Positions 37,902 through 40,915 of a stretch of 40,915 nt of DNA are shown in pieces. The stretch is from Collinsella aerofaciens (lineage in GTDB: Bacteria > Actinomycetota > Coriobacteriia > Coriobacteriales > Coriobacteriaceae): NCBI RefSeq assembly GCF_015670745.1, contig NZ_JADPCH010000006.1, forward strand, positions 1-40,915, given 5' to 3'. The stretch's first letter is position 1, and each line of letters starts with the position of its first letter. Position numbers and translations under genes: made by a program. The notes under the pieces were generated by a model, which had not been told where the DNA came from, made no database searches, and was given only the letters and a program-made list of their open reading frames with translations.

Positions 37902-40310
37902 CTATTTCGTCTTGCCGGTAATGAGCGTCTTAAGACCCAGGCCGATCAGGCCCAGGCCTATGCGCACGCGACCGGGGCGATGGCGCTCGATGGCCTTGGT
38001 CTTGCCGGCGGGCTTATCGCGACGGGCGCTCGTCTCGGGTGCGGGCTTGGTGACCTGCGGCTCGGGCTGAGGTGCAGGTGCAGGCTCGGGCTCAATGACG
38101 GTCGCCTGGACCTCTTGGACCTTGGGTGCTACTGGCTGCGGCTCGGCCTCGGGGGCAGGTTCCGCCTCAATGACGGGCTCGGGCGCGGCCTCGGCGTTGC
38201 GATAGGCGCGCTCCAGCAGGGCTTCCTGTGAGTTGAAGGGTTTCTCACCCTCTGCACGCTCCACGGGGACCCAGGTGCCGTCGCTCGTGAGGCTGCGGGC
38301 CTTCACGTTGTCGCGCAGCTGCATGCCCATGTACTCGTGCACCAGAGCGCGGCAGGTGGGGTCGAGCACGGGGAAGGCAATCTCCACGCGGTGCTCGGTG
38401 TTGCGCGTCATCATGTCTGCCGAGCTCAGGTAAATCATGTCCGAGTCCACGCCGAAAGCATAGACGCGCGCGTGCTCCAAAAAGCGTCCGACGATGGAGC
38501 GGACATGCACGTTCTCGGTCTTGCCCGGAACACCGGGCTTGAGGCACGAGATGCCGCGGATGATCATGTCTACGCGCACGCCGGCACACGATGCCTCGGC
38601 GATCTTGTCGATAACCTCGCGGTCGGTCAGTGAGTTGAGCTTAAAGAACACGCGGGCGGGCTCGCCGGCAAGGGCGCGCTGGATCTCGCGGTCAAGCCCG
38701 CGCATGATGAGCGGTTTCAGTCCGACGGGCGCCACACCCAGGAAGCGGTAGTCGCCGCGCAGGTTGCCCAGCGACAGATTGCGGAAGAACAGGTTGGCGT
38801 CTTCACCGATGCCGGGATGGGCTGTCATGAGCATAAAGTCGCTGTAGAGTTTGGCCGTCTTCTCGTTAAAGTTGCCGGTGCCCAAAAGCGTGAGGCGGGT
38901 GAGCGCCATGCCCTCGCGATAGGTGAGCTGGCAGATCTTGGAGTGGCACTTAAAGCCTTCGGAGCCGTAGATGACGGTGCAGCCTGCCTCTTCCAGACGC
39001 TCGGCCCACTCGATGTTGTTCTGCTCGTCAAAGCGGGCGCGGAGCTCCATGAGCACCGTGACCTCTTTGCCGTTCTCGGCGGCATCGATCAGCGACTCGC
39101 ATAGGCGGCTCTGCTTGGCCACGCGGTAGAGCGTGATGCGCAACGAGATGCACTCGGGATCGTAGGCTGCCTCGTGTACCAGATCCAGGAACGGATTCAT
39201 GGCCTCGTAAGGGTAGAAGAGCAGCTTGTCGTGCTGCAGCACCTGCTCGCGGATGGAGCGGGTCATGTCGATGGTGGGATTGGGCTGTGGCTTAAACGGC
39301 GTAAAGAGGAGCTCGTTGCGCAGGCGCTCGGGAATCTTGCCCTCAATGCCAAAGACGTAGCCCAGGTTGAGCGGGATATCGCAGGTAAAGACAGAGCGGC
39401 GCGAAAGCTCGAGCGCCTTGCGGATAGTCTTGAGCGTCGCCTTCTCGAGCGACCCCGAGACCGCGAGCACTACCGGCTGCAGGCGCAGGCGCTTCTTGAG
39501 AATGCGCTTCATGTGCTGGCGGTAGTCCTCTTCCTCTTCGACGCCCTCGCCGTCCGGATCGATGTCGGCGTTGCGGGTGACGCGGATCAGCGCACGATCC
39601 AGCGGCTTATAGGAGCCAAAGCAGCTGTCCAGGCAGGCGAGGATGACGTCCTCGAGCAAGATGTAGGAGTAGGTGCCGGTGGGCGAGGGGATCTCGACCA
39701 CGCGGTTCATCGAGGCGGGAATCTCGATAAGGCCCAGTAGGCTCTCCTCGTCGGTGGCGCCGTCCAGACCACAGGCCAGATAGAGCGCGCCGTTGCGCAG
39801 GTTGGGGAAGGGGTGGCGAGGATCGATGACCAGCGGCGAGATGACCGGCGACACGTAGGCCTGGAAGTAGCGGGTTACAAAGGTACGCTCCTCGGGCGTA
39901 AGCGAATCGATGTGGGCGCGGTGAACGCCCAAGGTGTCGAGCTTGCCCTCGATGCTCTTAAAGATGGACTCCCAACGGGTAAGGAGCCCGGGCATTTCGG
40001 CCATGACAGCATCGACCTGTTCGGAGGCGGTCATATTGCTCTTGTTGTCGACAGGTTGTTTTTTGAGCTCCGCCAGATCGGACAGGCCGCCCACGCGCAC
40101 CATAAGGAACTCGTCGAGGTTGGACTCGAAGATCGAGACGAACTTTAGTCGCTCGAATAACGGAACGGTTTCGTCGAAGGCTTCGTCGAGCACGCGGTTG
40201 TCAAAGCGTAGCCAGCTGAGCTCTCGGTTTTGCGTGTATGAGAAGTCGCGCGGCGGTTTGCGCAGCTTTGCGGCGGCTTGCTTCTTTTCGATTTTGCTCG
40301 GCATATGCAT
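37902..40310 (-). CDS. ppk: polyphosphate kinase with Pro/Glu-rich C-terminal extension
   Basis: A protein of about 802 residues, PPK1 type, which polymerises phosphate from ATP reversibly. The N domain (about 20-120: NRELSWLRFDNRVLDEAFD), head domain, and two PLD-like catalytic domains are all present. The autophosphorylated histidine lies in EGFKCHSKICQL and the second histidine in VGRFLEHARVYAFG; VTVLMELRARFDEQNNIEWA and TGNFNEKTAKLYSDFML are family blocks. The catalytic part ends near residue 700. A tail of about 95 residues follows, with repeated (A/E)PEP runs (VIEAEPAPEAEPQPVAP) and a basic/hydrophobic end (RHRPGRVRIGLGLIGLGLK), not normal for PPK1. The start ATG 40310 (MHMPSK) is preferred; ATG 40304 also fits. 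It is monocistronic. Confidence 0.93.
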   Translation of the reverse strand: MHMPSKIEKKQAAAKLRKPPRDFSYTQNRELSWLRFDNRVLDEAFDETVPLFERLKFVSIFESNLDEFLMVRVGGLSDLAELKKQPVDNKSNMTASEQVDAVMAEMPGLLTRWESIFKSIEGKLDTLGVHRAHIDSLTPEERTFVTRYFQAYVSPVISPLVIDPRHPFPNLRNGALYLACGLDGATDEESLLGLIEIPASMNRVVEIPSPTGTYSYILLEDVILACLDSCFGSYKPLDRALIRVTRNADIDPDGEGVEEEEDYRQHMKRILKKRLRLQPVVLAVSGSLEKATLKTIRKALELSRRSVFTCDIPLNLGYVFGIEGKIPERLRNELLFTPFKPQPNPTIDMTRSIREQVLQHDKLLFYPYEAMNPFLDLVHEAAYDPECISLRITLYRVAKQSRLCESLIDAAENGKEVTVLMELRARFDEQNNIEWAERLEEAGCTVIYGSEGFKCHSKICQLTYREGMALTRLTLLGTGNFNEKTAKLYSDFMLMTAHPGIGEDANLFFRNLSLGNLRGDYRFLGVAPVGLKPLIMRGLDREIQRALAGEPARVFFKLNSLTDREVIDKIAEASCAGVRVDMIIRGISCLKPGVPGKTENVHVRSIVGRFLEHARVYAFGVDSDMIYLSSADMMTRNTEHRVEIAFPVLDPTCRALVHEYMGMQLRDNVKARSLTSDGTWVPVERAEGEKPFNSQEALLERAYRNAEAAPEPVIEAEPAPEAEPQPVAPKVQEVQATVIEPEPAPAPQPEPQVTKPAPETSARRDKPAGKTKAIERHRPGRVRIGLGLIGLGLKTLITGKTK

Positions 40311-40861
40311 CTGTCCGTTCAGTCCCCACAGGGGACGGTAGCCTAACACTATTCACTATTGTCTCAATTTAGTCGACCTGTGGCACGGACGTATTGCGTG
40401 AACGGTATCTTTACCTACTTCTTACGCTGCCAAGGCATGCAACTAACTGCCCAACTCGTTTAGAAACAATCTATATCCATACTCAATTGGTGAGGATGTA
40501 TGAATAAGAATGATTGCGAGCTGAATATAATCGAATCCAAATTGAATCATGAACAAACGACATATATATGCAGAAAACCGTTTTAGCTATGCAATTCCTA
40601 AACATGAAAATATTTGTGCAATCTAGCTTAATTCCTTAGAAAAAAGAACATTTACCTTTGAAAACCTGCTTTAGAGAACCGAAGTGCATCATGGGGGAAT
40701 CATATGAGATATACCGTTCATCGCACTTTGCTGACCGTTCGGGGGCGAGGTAGCATTACGAATGGAATTTGGATATAACTAGAGCTGTCAGCAAGCAGCG
40801 TCCCATATGGAGGGGCGCTGATACATTCGGCCAGTAAGGCCCGAAAGAAAGGTAGGAGGCC
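40311..40861. other. 551-base AT-rich intergenic region between divergent ppk and arcA
   Basis: The spacer between ppk (minus) and arcA (plus) is strikingly AT-rich from about 40400 to 40680, unlike the rest of the window. It probably holds long-range control of the arginine deiminase genes. Visible pieces are TATAAC at 40774-40779 (possible -10, no clear -35), a partial GC-rich dyad around CCCATATGG near 40801-40821, and a 24-codon frame at 40704-40778 that follows GGGGGAA but has no known relative. I found no convincing gene. Confidence 0.5.
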
Positions 40862-40915
40862 ATGACGAAAGGTCTGCACGTGCCTTCCGAGATCGGCAAG
40901 CTCAGGAAGGTCTGC
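40862..40915 (+). CDS. arcA: arginine deiminase, N-terminal fragment (runs off the window)
   Basis: ATG 40862 has AGGAGG about two bases upstream and opens a frame to the window edge: 18 residues, MTKGLHVPSEIGKLRKVC. The S-E-I-G-x-L-x-x-V pattern is the conserved start of arginine deiminases, which convert arginine to citrulline and ammonia in the ADI energy pathway. Only the N-terminus is visible, so catalytic residues cannot be checked. The long AT-rich upstream region fits a regulated catabolic operon. Confidence 0.8.
   Translation, partial: MTKGLHVPSEIGKLRKVC

Noticed and set aside
40704-40778. 24-codon frame upstream of arcA as a leader peptide
   Set aside because: No run of regulatory codons (it has three Arg codons but they are scattered) and no downstream attenuator hairpin with T tract; kept only as a note in the spacer description.

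Overview
The window (40.9 kb) looks like chromosomal DNA of a GC-rich Coriobacteriia member, most likely Collinsella. The basis is codon usage and GC-rich third positions, a gut-anaerobe gene set (two acetate kinases with phosphotransacetylase, an arginine deiminase gene starting at the right edge, ECF transporter, Glf), and many GC-rich palindromes in the spacers. The assignment is by recognition, not by a search. No rRNA, tRNA or CRISPR array was seen.

Layout. 1-1.3 kb: possible IS110-type transposase tail and an NdpA-like nucleoid-associated protein. 1.4-5.4 kb (minus): lysine operon lysA::dapA (one uninterrupted frame), dapB, dapH, under a lysine riboswitch. 5.6-9.6 kb (plus): M20 amidohydrolase (candidate N-acetyl-DAP deacetylase), a small membrane protein, an FxLYD protein, a frameshifted HTH regulator and a membrane-anchored Ser/Thr kinase. 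9.7-11.7 kb (minus): secreted coiled-coil cell-wall protein and a MOSC protein that lacks a normal start codon. 11.9-14 kb (plus): ATP-grasp D-aspartate-ligase-like protein and an Asp/Glu racemase. 14.1-17.7 kb (minus): complete ECF transporter behind a leader peptide with three consecutive Trp codons and an attenuator, which points to tryptophan as substrate. 17.8-21 kb (minus): sortase-anchored C69 dipeptidase, a 30-residue membrane peptide gene and a DAG-kinase-family protein. 21.1-25.3 kb (plus): RNase D, YugP-like metallopeptidase, xseA-xseB, HIT protein. 25.4-27.5 kb: LysR regulator and MFS transporter with less GC-rich codon use. 27.6-31.2 kb: tandem divergent acetate kinases facing pta. 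31.5-33.7 kb: glf and a GT2 glycosyltransferase. 33.7-34.1 kb: two large hairpins sharing a covarying core in opposite orientation, around a glycosyltransferase remnant. 34.1-40.3 kb (minus): P1-family peptidase, maf, DJ-1/PfpI protein, RlmD/TrmA-type methyltransferase, polyphosphate kinase with an unusual tail. The right edge starts arcA.

How the genes fit together. The lysine genes supply most of an acetylase-type DAP pathway (DapA, DapB, DapH, LysA); the divergent M20 enzyme could supply the deacetylase, leaving only the aminotransferase unaccounted for. The ligase/racemase pair, coiled-coil hydrolase-like protein, sortase-anchored peptidase and Glf/GT2 pair concern the cell envelope. AckA and Pta form the acetyl-CoA to acetate ATP-yielding branch. 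The least explained sequences are the paired covarying hairpins at 33.7-34.1 kb, the Trp-attenuated ECF operon with its extra long-range complementarity, the lysA::dapA fusion with a kept internal ribosome binding site, and the frameshifted HTH gene beside the kinase.
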